DNA of 9,923 bases from Cloacimonetes bacterium UBA4175 (GTDB taxonomy: Bacteria > Cloacimonadota > Cloacimonadia > Cloacimonadales > Cloacimonadaceae). The stretch is from NCBI GenBank assembly GCA_002379855.1, contig DFUX01000035.1, positions 1 to 9,923 of the forward strand, in the 5' to 3' direction. The position numbers and the translations under genes were made by a program. Under the pieces are notes generated by a model that saw nothing but the letters and a program-made list of their open reading frames with translations, was not told the origin of the DNA and made no database searches. Positions 1 through 6,510 of the stretch are shown piece by piece (position 1 is the first letter of the stretch; each line of letters begins with the position of its first letter).

Positions 1-211
1 GACTTCGGCAGCCCGATACCGCGGCAATCCGCGCCTTTTATCCGCGTATATCTGCGTGAACCGTGATCCAGTCTTTTGGAAAAGTAAACACCAAATCCAG
101 AAACAAAGCACAACATACCCCAGACACTGCCCGTATGCTGAACTTTGCCTTGTACCCACTTTTTTTGACCTCAGCTAAAGCCGACCACTGGTATTTCTAA
201 TCACACAGATC
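1..211. other. Gene-free left flank of the CRISPR array
   Basis: I see no credible gene here; the short open frames have no recognisable start, ribosome site or protein motif. The stretch contains the 'ATCCGCG' direct repeats and the 57-77 repeat listed separately. A possible decayed CRISPR repeat lies at 167-201. It ends in TTCTAAT like the true repeats and contains CTAAAG and ACTG in the right order, but it sits only 10 nt from the first recognisable repeat. Confidence 0.6.
27..77. repeat. Intergenic repeat with ATCCGCG units and one arm of a long-range inverted repeat
   Basis: The heptamer ATCCGCG occurs at 27-33 and 40-46, followed by the related ATCTGCG, giving a quasi-periodic pattern. 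The segment 57-77 (beginning TGAACCGTGATCC and ending AGTCTTTT) is a perfect 21-nt match to the minus strand at 9818-9838. Its last 13 nt, GATCCAGTCTTTT, occur a third time at 1424-1436 on the plus strand. Three copies in 10 kb, all outside genes, point to a dispersed intergenic repeat family. I see no coding potential. Confidence 0.7.
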
Positions 212-924
212 TTCTCAAACCCCTAAATCGGGTCAACTGCATTCTAATAAGTTCCCTGCCAAATAACTCAAGAGGGCTTGGTGTGTGAGTCTCAATCCCC
301 TAAGTCGGGTCAACTGCATTCTAATGAAAAAGACATAAATGCGCTTATCGATCTGATTGTGTCTCAATCCCCTAAGTCGGGTCAACTGCATTCTAATACG
401 GCAGGAACTGATCAAGGTGTTGCAAAGTAATCAGAGTCTCAATCCCCTAAGTCGGGTCAACTGCATTCTAATGCAGACGAAAAAGTATGTCGCTAATCAA
501 GGAGGAAAAAGTCTCAATCCCCTAAGTCGGGTCAACTGCATTCTAATCCAACCAAGTCAACGGACAGTTCTAAGAAGTTTTTATGTCTCAATCCCCTAAG
601 TCGGGTCAACTGCATTCTAATAGAACAAAACTTACACTGTAACAGAAAGTGGAAAGGTCTCAATCCCCTAAGTCGGGTCAACTGCATTCTAATCTTATCC
701 ATATATAGAGTGAGCCCCCCGAAAGGGAAAATAGTCTCAATCCCCTAAGTCGGGTCAACTGCATTCTAATCGAGTTCCTGAGCAGGCAGAACGGCTTTCC
801 GGTGTTTGCCGGGTCTCAATCCCCTAAGTCGGGTCAACTGCATTCTAATTCGACGAGGCCGACGAGGTCGTATTGGCGTTGAGACAAGTCTCAATCCCCT
901 AAGTCGGGTCAACTGCATTCTAAT
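212..924 (-). CRISPR. CRISPR array, 10 repeats and 9 spacers
   Basis: A 37-bp repeat (plus strand starts GTCTCAATCCCC, ends GCATTCTAAT) occurs at 212-248, 289-325, 361-397, 436-472, 511-547, 585-621, 657-693, 734-770, 813-849 and 888-924. Copies 2-10 appear identical. The first differs at repeat positions 1, 8 and 16. The nine spacers are 40, 35, 38, 38, 37, 35, 40, 42 and 38 bp and share no obvious sequence. Read on the minus strand, the repeat ends GATTGAGAC, close to the ATTGAAAC-like 5' handle known from type I-B, I-D and III crRNAs. The decayed copy lies at the opposite end. Both facts suggest transcription on the minus strand from a leader right of 924. No cas gene is present, so the type cannot be assigned. 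The repeat has only a weak internal CCC/GGG stem. Confidence 0.98.
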
Positions 925-1230
925 AGCGGCTTTTCTATTTGCTTATCAATCTGCAGTTTGCAAAGCCGTTTTGGACAGCGATTGGAATTTGCCTCTGGGG
1001 GGATGGGGGGCATATTTTTTGGCACCCCTTAACTGCTTGCGCGCCAGCCTCTTGCAATTTGGACAGCGATTTGCCTGTCCAAACTGGATAAAAGGGTGTG
1101 CCGCAAGACGTTCCCACTTTTGCATACTTCCTTGCGAAATCACTGTCCCAAAACTCTAACTTTTGCATGGTGCAAATCTCCGCGCGGCGGCAATATCTGT
1201 CAAGTCCAAAATCACCATTTTCAGAATGAT
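925..1230 (-). other. Putative CRISPR leader side, rich in short repeats; no gene seen
   Basis: This stretch adjoins the undegenerate end of the array and is the expected leader position. Next to the last repeat is a 7-bp inverted repeat, CGGCTTT (927-933) and AAAGCCG (962-968). The motif TTTGGACAG occurs at 970-978 and 1058-1066 (plus) and 1075-1083 (minus), with a variant TTTGGGACAG at 1144-1153 (minus). The middle two form a perfect 9-bp palindrome with 8-nt spacing (1058-1083). The 14-mer TTTGGACAGCGATT is duplicated at 970-983 and 1058-1071. Minus-strand frames of 65 and 100 codons overlap here in different frames and match no family I know. A TTGACA at 1198-1203 (minus) has no good -10 partner. 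Confidence 0.5.
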
Positions 1231-1235
1231 TGTCC

Positions 1236-1264
1236 ACTAATTACACTAATTATCACGAATTATA
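1236..1264. repeat. Quasi-periodic ACTAATTA repeat
   Basis: Three successive units, ACTAATTAC (1236-1244), ACTAATTATC (1245-1254) and ACGAATTATA (1255-1264), give a 9-10 nt period. It is non-coding. From memory, similar degenerate motifs occur between genes in many unrelated environmental genomes; I cannot verify this from the window. Confidence 0.6.
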
Positions 1265-1293
1265 GAGGGCGGAAAGGTTAAATAGAAATAGAA

Positions 1294-1327
1294 CGCGGAT
1301 GACAGGATCGACAGGATCTTCAGGATG
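1294..1327. repeat. Tandem 9-nt ACAGGAT repeat
   Basis: Three 9-nt units follow each other: GACAGGATC (1301-1309), GACAGGATC (1310-1318) and TTCAGGATG (1319-1327), preceded by CGCGGAT (1294-1300). It lies 30 nt after the ACTAATTA repeat and has the same period, so the two may belong to one composite intergenic element. I see no coding role. Confidence 0.7.
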
Positions 1328-1397
1328 TATATTGTATAAGTTGAAAAGTGTGGAAGTGTGTCTCCAAAACAAGAACCACCAAGCTACACACCGTGTC

Positions 1398-1436
1398 ATC
1401 CCGGGCAAGCGTGCTTGACCCGGGATCCAGTCTTTT
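1398..1436. repeat. CCCGGG palindrome with GATCCAGTCTTTT tail
   Basis: ATCCCGGGCAAGC (1398-1410) can pair with GCTTGACCCGGGAT (1413-1426), leaving one bulged base and a 2-nt tip, so a cruciform or RNA hairpin is possible. The following GATCCAGTCTTTT (1424-1436) is shared with 65-77 and with 9818-9830 on the minus strand. The palindromic head plus shared tail looks like a member of a dispersed palindromic repeat family. It is not near a gene end, so a terminator role is unlikely. Confidence 0.65.
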
Positions 1437-1441
1437 CAGGA

Positions 1442-1589
1442 TCGTTTGAAGTCCGAGCCGGCTTTGGGACTGGGGGAATCTATACAGTTTTCCTTGCCGG
1501 CTTGAACTCCAAACGACCAGCCAGCATGGAGTTCAAAGAGCCTTTCCAGACAGTAAAAGTACCACAAACTTTCTGGGCTCTTTGGACTC
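1442..1589. repeat. Nested, mutually exclusive inverted repeats
   Basis: Two large imperfect hairpins sit side by side. 1442-1462 pairs with 1496-1516 (18 of 21 positions, ending in GCCGGC), and 1529-1542 pairs with 1576-1589 (13 of 14, core CAAAGAGCC). The right arm of the first and left arm of the second also form a perfect 10-bp palindrome, TTGAACTCCA (1502-1511) with TGGAGTTCAA (1527-1536). The outer and inner folds therefore compete. All four arms carry related TTTGRAGTYC-like sequence. The stretch could be a structured RNA, a MITE-like element or a dispersed palindromic repeat. No protein gene covers it. Confidence 0.55.
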
Positions 1590-1768
1590 TATGCGGAATT
1601 ACGAGCCACATGGGAAAAATCCTGGTTTGACAAGGGCGCAAAACAGCATATCTGACTATATTCCAGTAAAATGACCCATCAGAGTTACTTAACGTTCACA
1701 TAGACAGTTGTGAACATACTCCAATATCCTTCATAGCTCCCTCCCTTGCTGCTACTGGCTTTGGTGCC
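1590..1768. other. Gene-free stretch with one short inverted repeat
   Basis: I see no gene. GTTCACA (1694-1700) and TGTGAAC (1709-1715) form a perfect 7-bp inverted repeat with 8-nt spacing, which resembles an operator half-site arrangement. No gene starts nearby on either strand, so a regulatory role is not supported. Confidence 0.4.
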
Positions 1769-1819
1769 ATCATCCTTAGGTCATCCCTCACCGGGTTAAG
1801 GATGACCCCAGGAAGACCC
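1769..1819 (-). repeat. 51-bp dispersed element, copy 1 (inverted relative to 9669-9719)
   Basis: On the minus strand this reads GGGTCTTCCTGGGGTCA, one mismatched base, CCTTA, a 10-nt divergent core, then GGATGACCTAAGGATGAT. The same outer blocks, in the same order and spacing, occur on the plus strand at 9669-9719. Within this copy GGTCATCC (1779-1786) pairs with GGATGACC (1800-1807). It begins 39 nt past the stop of the asparagine-synthetase-like gene, so the hairpin might stop its transcript, but no T-tract follows. Confidence 0.85.
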
Positions 1820-1858
1820 TCGTTTGAGCCCGGGTTGCAAAGGGGGGCGAAAAGTCGG

Positions 1859-3559
1859 CTATTTTCCCAGGGCGTAGGAGAGATAGCTGAGCAGGGTGTT
1901 GGCCTGGCTGTTGTCTCCGTTGTAGAATCCGTTGATGACTTCGTCCAAGCGCTTCTGATCGATGACGGGGTCGTTCCTGGTCGCGGAATCCTGGCGCAGT
2001 TCCAGGATATGGGCTTTGTTTTCCCTCATGAAAATGTAGTTGCGGTTAAGGTCAAGCAGGGGCTTGCCCTTATAGTGCAGCCAGGTTTTGATTTTCATTG
2101 GTATCTGGCGGGTGCTGTAGGGCGCGCTCACGTCTCCCAGGCTGATCGGGAAGACCTCCAAAGCCGGGCAATGCCGTTTCACCAGGCGGCGGTGCAGCCC
2201 TTCGTTTAGCTGCCGGACAAAGCCATAGCTCCAGTGCCCGCTTATGATCGAACTTTGCAGCCAGGGCATGTGGTCCACCAGCAGGGTGTCCAGCCAGCTC
2301 ATACCGGGCATGATGATTCTGCGCAGTCCGTAGCGTACGAAGAAGAGATGCAGCCACATAGGGTTGGGCATATCCTTTGAAGGAGGCATCAGGGCGGCAT
2401 TTTCCTTGAGTTCGCTCCAGTAACCCTGTTGCATCTGGCGGCGGGCATCCGGCACAAAGAAACTGGGTGGATCGCGGTAAAAGATGCGTGCCAGGGCGCG
2501 GTAATTCATTCTGCGCGATTTGACGACGCTGGCCAGATAGGCAGGCAGAAAGCGGAAGCGGTAAAGTTCGCCGAAATAGCCAGTCATAAAGAAGTCGCAA
2601 TCCTTGTTGATGATGGGATAGTAGCCCTCAGAATCGTTGTTGACCGGGTTGAATCCCAAGCCGCGGCGGGCCAGGTATTGGCAGGCCTGGTCCCAGCCTC
2701 CGCCGTAGTCCTCCGGGCTGAGAAAACGGAAGGGGATGCGCAGATGTTTGGCGATGCTGGCAGCCACGCGATAGTCGGAAATCTTGTCTGAACCCGTGTG
2801 CACGGCGGATACTTGTTGCTTCGCGCCCAAAATGATGGCCAGCAGAGGGCGGATATCCATCCCTCCGCTGAGTCCGAGCGTAACTTTCTTGCCCGCCCGG
2901 AAAGGCAGCAGGGTCATGTTTGCCATCCGCCGTTCCAGATCCATGGGCTGGGTGTCCGGATTCCACAGCTTGAGCGACATCTTCAAGCCGGAGCGCGTGA
3001 TCTCCGCCTTGCCGCCGGTGCCCAGCATCTGGACGTCCTTGTAGCAGGATTTGTGTGTGGGGGGGAAGTTGGAGGTCGCCACCAAAGGGGGAAAGATGCT
3101 GTGCCAGTAGGCGCCGAATAAATGCATGTCCAGGCTGGGGCGGCAGACCTGCCTGAGCAGTTCCAGATCGGAAGTGAAGAATATTCTGCTCTCGTCCTCA
3201 TGGATATAGAGGCTGCGTTTGCAGAGGGAATCGTTGTATGCGACCACTGCCTGGCGGTTGGCGATGAGCAGCAGCCAGTGCCCGTCCAGAGCCTGCAACC
3301 TGGCTTCGCTGGCCAGCAGCATGGTCCAGTCTTCGGCGGTGGGATAGCTGTAATCGTCCCCGCTACGCAGGATGGGGTTGCCCATCACAAAGACCTTCAC
3401 CCCCTTCTTGCCGGGATAGTCAAAGCTTTGCAGCGTTTGCGGATGCCCTCCGGCAAAGACATCCAGCGCGGGCGAATGATACTCCGCCAGAGTCTCGCGC
3501 AGAGCTGTCGCCGGGGCATGCTCCTGTTCCTTGTGCAGAAATCCGTAAATCCAACTCAT
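1859..3559 (-). CDS. Asparagine-synthetase-like protein without the glutaminase cysteine
   Basis: A 566-aa protein with the two-part layout of asparagine synthetase B. The N-terminal class II glutamine amidotransferase-like domain (about 1-165) contains LDGHWLLLIA at 91-100 and ends FFTSDLELLRQ, like the family's FASEIKALL. The C-terminal ATP-pyrophosphatase domain (about 205-500) has PP-loop SGGMD at 231-235. The protein begins MSWIYGF where active glutaminases begin MCGI, so the catalytic Cys is Ser. The PP-loop reads SGGMDIR instead of SGGxDS(R). Glutamine hydrolysis is therefore unlikely. The synthetase half may use ammonia, or form an amide bond on another substrate as beta-lactam synthetase or lasso-peptide cyclases do. 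AAAGGA lies 6 nt before the ATG. It starts 23 nt after the beta-helix gene and is probably cotranscribed with it. It ends with TAG at 1859-1861. The fold is clear; the substrate is unknown. Confidence 0.85.
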   Translation of the reverse strand: MSWIYGFLHKEQEHAPATALRETLAEYHSPALDVFAGGHPQTLQSFDYPGKKGVKVFVMGNPILRSGDDYSYPTAEDWTMLLASEARLQALDGHWLLLIANRQAVVAYNDSLCKRSLYIHEDESRIFFTSDLELLRQVCRPSLDMHLFGAYWHSIFPPLVATSNFPPTHKSCYKDVQMLGTGGKAEITRSGLKMSLKLWNPDTQPMDLERRMANMTLLPFRAGKKVTLGLSGGMDIRPLLAIILGAKQQVSAVHTGSDKISDYRVAASIAKHLRIPFRFLSPEDYGGGWDQACQYLARRGLGFNPVNNDSEGYYPIINKDCDFFMTGYFGELYRFRFLPAYLASVVKSRRMNYRALARIFYRDPPSFFVPDARRQMQQGYWSELKENAALMPPSKDMPNPMWLHLFFVRYGLRRIIMPGMSWLDTLLVDHMPWLQSSIISGHWSYGFVRQLNEGLHRRLVKRHCPALEVFPISLGDVSAPYSTRQIPMKIKTWLHYKGKPLLDLNRNYIFMRENKAHILELRQDSATRNDPVIDQKRLDEVINGFYNGDNSQANTLLSYLSYALGK

Positions 3560-3582
3560 GTGGTATCCTTTGGGTTTGCCGC

Positions 3583-6186
3583 TTATCTGATCAGCGCCAG
3601 CTTGCGGGTGATGGTCTTTTCTCCCTGCAGTTCAAGCTTTACAAAATAGATGCCGGAGGCGCAGCGCTTGCCGTCGGCGGAACGGAGGTTCCAGCGCCAT
3701 TCAAATCCGGCTGGGGCGGCGATGCCTGTTCCGGCAACTTTCTGCCCGCGCAGATTATAGATCGAAACCTGCCCCTTGAGCGCTTTGCCGGAGTCCAGGC
3801 GGAGGGTCAGCCCGTCTGGATTGTCCAGGGAAACGGGGTTGGGCCACAGCGACAGGGAAAGAGGCAAAGCCTGGGGGTCGTCCGCGGCGGTGGGAGGCAA
3901 GGTGACGCTGTTTGAGTATTCGGAAAAACTAACTCCGTCGGTTGCGGCGACCCTGTAAACGTGTTCCTCCGGCGACAGGCCTGTGATGGTGAGAGTAGGC
4001 GCGCCCAAGGGAACGATTCCCATCAGTTGTTCGTGGTCAAAGACATGATATTGGCTCCACTCATGCGCGGAATCCCGCATCAGCCCCTGCCAGTGGAGCG
4101 TGATGGACTGGGGGTTCTGCTGATGGGCGGGCTGGTCGTATCTGAGATAGAGCGGCGCGTAGTGGGGCGCTTCAGCAAAGTAATGCCAGTAGTTCCCCTC
4201 TTGCAGGTAAGGCTGGCTCGCGTTGGTGGAGAGTTGTTCCTGGCAGGTGACGTAAGCGTCCTCGTAGTGGAACAGCCGGAATTCCCCGCCGTTCCTGATT
4301 CTGGCTGAGATATAGCCGGAGTTGGAGTTGTCCGTCTGCAGGGTCAGTTGACCCAGGGCGCGGCCGGAGCCGGAAGGCGGAGTGTCGTCCATCGTAATGA
4401 TGTGGCTGAAGGTGGACACACGGGTCTCTCCGGCGGGATTGACCACCTCCGTGCGGGTCCAGGTGTCGCCTTGCTGCAGGTTGGCAATTTTATCCCAGGT
4501 GGTGCCGTCGGGGAAGTCAAAATCCGTGTTTTCCCCGCTGATGTAACGGGTGTGGCGTTTCAGATAGAGGTGGTCACCCTCCTGGTAGAGCCAGTTGATG
4601 TGGTCCCAGTGATAGACGAAAAAGCTGTTGTAAACCGGGAAGCAGTTGCGCGTGCCGATGGCCTGGGGCGCGCCGCAGGTCTCGTAGCGGGGCGGTTGGG
4701 TGTCGCTGAGCGCGATTGTCCCCAGTTCCATGACGTCGCCGGGTTCGGGATTCAAGACCGTGGGGTCTGTCAAGCCGCCAAGGCTGCCGTAAAGAGTGAG
4801 CTCCGGAACCCCGGTGTCTGCCAGCGCGACTATCTGGAAAGGTTCTTCCAGATCCAGTTCGATGCTGAAGGGCTGGCCGAGGGTGATGCCCTGTTCGTGC
4901 AGGATTTCGCCGCCGCTCACGATCTGGAGGCGCGGGTTGCTGAGGCTCTGCGTCCCGGCATAGGTCACCATGCCGTTGATGGTGATCCCCTCAACGATAT
5001 TCAGGATAGGGTCGAAATCCACGAGCGGCAGGCTGGGATCGTCATTGTGGTCGTGGATTCCCACCGCGATCTGGGCGGGATCGTCGGTGCCCCACCAGTT
5101 GTTTTCCGCGAAAATAGTGATGGAGGGATTGCTGTAGGAGAAGCAATAGACGCTGTGCGGGGTGTTGCTCTCATCGATGTTGTCGTAGATATGGTTTCCG
5201 CCCTGCGCCCAGGCGTGGTTGATGTTCAGGTTGCCCAGGCAGGGTTGGGCGTTGTCGCCGAGGTAGAATCCTGTGAAGTTGCCGTAGATTTGGTTGCGTT
5301 CAAAGTAGGGCTGGCTGGTGGAGCCTCCCACCATCACACCGGCGCCGGAATTGGCATCGCCGGGAATGAAGTTGTGGGCGATAACGTTGTCGTGCACGTG
5401 TCCGGAAGCATTGAGCAGATAGATGCCGGTGAGGTTGTATTCGATGATGTTGTCGTAGATATCGGGGTTGATCGCTCCGGCTCCCATGGTGTCCCAGGCG
5501 GATATTCCCTGCTTGTGGTTGTGGTGGATGTGGTTGCTATGGATTACGGGGTTGTTTTGCCCTGACGCGGATTGGTTGGCGAGCTGGATCGCGGCTCTGT
5601 ATTGAGGGCCGGTGCCGTTGTAGCGGACTTCGTTGGAGAAGACGGTGGCGTTGGAGTTTTGCGAGATCAGGATACCGTTTTGGATGCTGTGTTCGATGAT
5701 GTTGTGGGAGACCTCCATCTGTGCGGGATTGGTTGATCCGATGCCGCTTAGATGAATCCCTTTCTCGTTGAGGTTGAATCTGCTGTGCTGGATCTGGATG
5801 GGGGAGTCGATGGCGTAGATCCCATATTCCGCCTTTTCGATGTAGCAGTATTCTATTGAGCTGCTTTGGGTTTCGCTTTCCAGGCGGATGCCCTTCCAGA
5901 GGGCGCTTGGGTCGGCCTGCCCACTCATGAAGCGGATGCTGTCCGCAACGCTTCCATTGGCGAGGAGTGCGCCATAGCCTCTGATGCGGTAGTTGCCCAT
6001 GGCGTAGATCTGAACGCCCGGCTCGATGGTCAGCGAATTTCCCGCGGGGATAGTGACATCACCCACGATGTTGTAGGGTGAACCGGCGAGGTTCCAGGTG
6101 CCGGATTGGTTGCCGCTAACGTCGGTGGCGGCAAGCACGCAGAAAGAAATCAGGATAAAAAACAGAGTAATGTAATAGGTTTTCAT
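3583..6186 (-). CDS. Secreted right-handed beta-helix protein with C-terminal sorting domain
   Basis: An 867-aa protein starting MKTYYITLFF. Residues 1-19 form a signal peptide (hydrophobic core, cleavage likely after VLA). Residues 35-370 form a parallel beta-helix: GDVTIPAGNSLTIEPGV (42-58) is the usual opening, followed by NxIxxNxxGIxL-type coils and NNWWG (362-366), the common closing motif. A middle region of unknown fold (about 390-680) leads to a fibronectin-III-like stretch (about 685-770). The last 94 residues (774-867) match the FlgD-Ig/Por-tail type, with WPNP, IYNLRGQKV, ASGIYFVKL and a basic end. The open frame extends 65 codons upstream, but that part lies antisense-like over the ferredoxin gene. 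GGAAGG 6 nt before this ATG and the signal peptide fix the start. The protein probably acts at the cell surface, possibly binding or cleaving polysaccharide; no catalytic residues are assignable. Confidence 0.9.
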   Translation of the reverse strand: MKTYYITLFFILISFCVLAATDVSGNQSGTWNLAGSPYNIVGDVTIPAGNSLTIEPGVQIYAMGNYRIRGYGALLANGSVADSIRFMSGQADPSALWKGIRLESETQSSSIEYCYIEKAEYGIYAIDSPIQIQHSRFNLNEKGIHLSGIGSTNPAQMEVSHNIIEHSIQNGILISQNSNATVFSNEVRYNGTGPQYRAAIQLANQSASGQNNPVIHSNHIHHNHKQGISAWDTMGAGAINPDIYDNIIEYNLTGIYLLNASGHVHDNVIAHNFIPGDANSGAGVMVGGSTSQPYFERNQIYGNFTGFYLGDNAQPCLGNLNINHAWAQGGNHIYDNIDESNTPHSVYCFSYSNPSITIFAENNWWGTDDPAQIAVGIHDHNDDPSLPLVDFDPILNIVEGITINGMVTYAGTQSLSNPRLQIVSGGEILHEQGITLGQPFSIELDLEEPFQIVALADTGVPELTLYGSLGGLTDPTVLNPEPGDVMELGTIALSDTQPPRYETCGAPQAIGTRNCFPVYNSFFVYHWDHINWLYQEGDHLYLKRHTRYISGENTDFDFPDGTTWDKIANLQQGDTWTRTEVVNPAGETRVSTFSHIITMDDTPPSGSGRALGQLTLQTDNSNSGYISARIRNGGEFRLFHYEDAYVTCQEQLSTNASQPYLQEGNYWHYFAEAPHYAPLYLRYDQPAHQQNPQSITLHWQGLMRDSAHEWSQYHVFDHEQLMGIVPLGAPTLTITGLSPEEHVYRVAATDGVSFSEYSNSVTLPPTAADDPQALPLSLSLWPNPVSLDNPDGLTLRLDSGKALKGQVSIYNLRGQKVAGTGIAAPAGFEWRWNLRSADGKRCASGIYFVKLELQGEKTITRKLALIR

Positions 6187-6204
6187 GGCATACCTTCCTG
6201 TCAT

Positions 6205-6252
6205 AAAAAAAGAAGCCGAGCCCTTTGGAATGGATATCCCGCAGGACTCAGC
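6205..6252 (-). terminator. Intrinsic-terminator-like hairpin after the ferredoxin gene
   Basis: On the minus strand GCTGAGTCC (6252-6244) pairs with GGGCTCGGC (6223-6215), nine pairs of which two are G-U, across a 20-nt loop. It is followed by TTC and seven T (6211-6205). The T-tract ends 18 nt before the ATG of the beta-helix gene. It fits rho-independent termination of the upstream operon. Because no promoter is evident between the hairpin and the next start, it might instead act as an attenuator within a longer transcript. Confidence 0.65.
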
Positions 6253-6277
6253 AGATTTGGCCAGCCTTGAAGGCTGA

Positions 6278-6448
6278 TTATTCAGAAATAGCTTGCACGG
6301 GGCAGGTTGCGATGCATGCTCCGCAGTCGATACAGGTGGATTCATCACACTTGGCTTTGCCGTCTTCCAGGGAAAGGGCACTCACCGGGCATCCGTCAAC
6401 GCAAGCGCCGCAGCCGATGCAGGTGTCTTTATCGATCTTGACTGCCAT
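6278..6448 (-). CDS. 2[4Fe-4S] ferredoxin, 56 aa
   Basis: A short protein, MAVKIDKDTCIGCGAC at its start, with two complete cluster-binding motifs: C10, C13, C16, C20-Pro and C39, C42, C45, C49-Pro. This is the classical bacterial (clostridial-type) ferredoxin, about 55 aa, a soluble low-potential electron carrier for oxidoreductases such as pyruvate:ferredoxin oxidoreductase and hydrogenases. One extra cysteine (C34) lies between the motifs. TAGGAG lies 6 nt upstream of the ATG, and TAA ends the gene at 6278-6280. It is 62 nt downstream of gpmA with no hairpin seen between, and is the last gene before the terminator-like structure. It suits an anaerobic organism. The assignment is very secure; the partner enzyme is unknown. 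Confidence 0.96.
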   Translation of the reverse strand: MAVKIDKDTCIGCGACVDGCPVSALSLEDGKAKCDESTCIDCGACIATCPVQAISE

Positions 6449-6510
6449 TGGTAACTCCTATTTTTGTTTTGTTCCAGTTTCCCATATTGCCATACAGCGT
6501 CAAGGAAAAT

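Noticed and set aside
233..1159. Open reading frames across the CRISPR array, translating to repeated LNPLSRVNCIL or its reverse-strand equivalent
   Set aside because: The repeated peptide is just the translated CRISPR repeat; there is no ribosome site or protein family.
935..1237. Minus-strand frames of 65 and 100 codons, one containing CPNC
   Set aside because: They overlap in different frames, consist of the local DNA repeats and match no known zinc-ribbon family.
6187..6381. 65-codon N-terminal extension of the beta-helix protein
   Set aside because: It overlaps the ferredoxin gene and terminator in another frame; the signal peptide starts at 6186.
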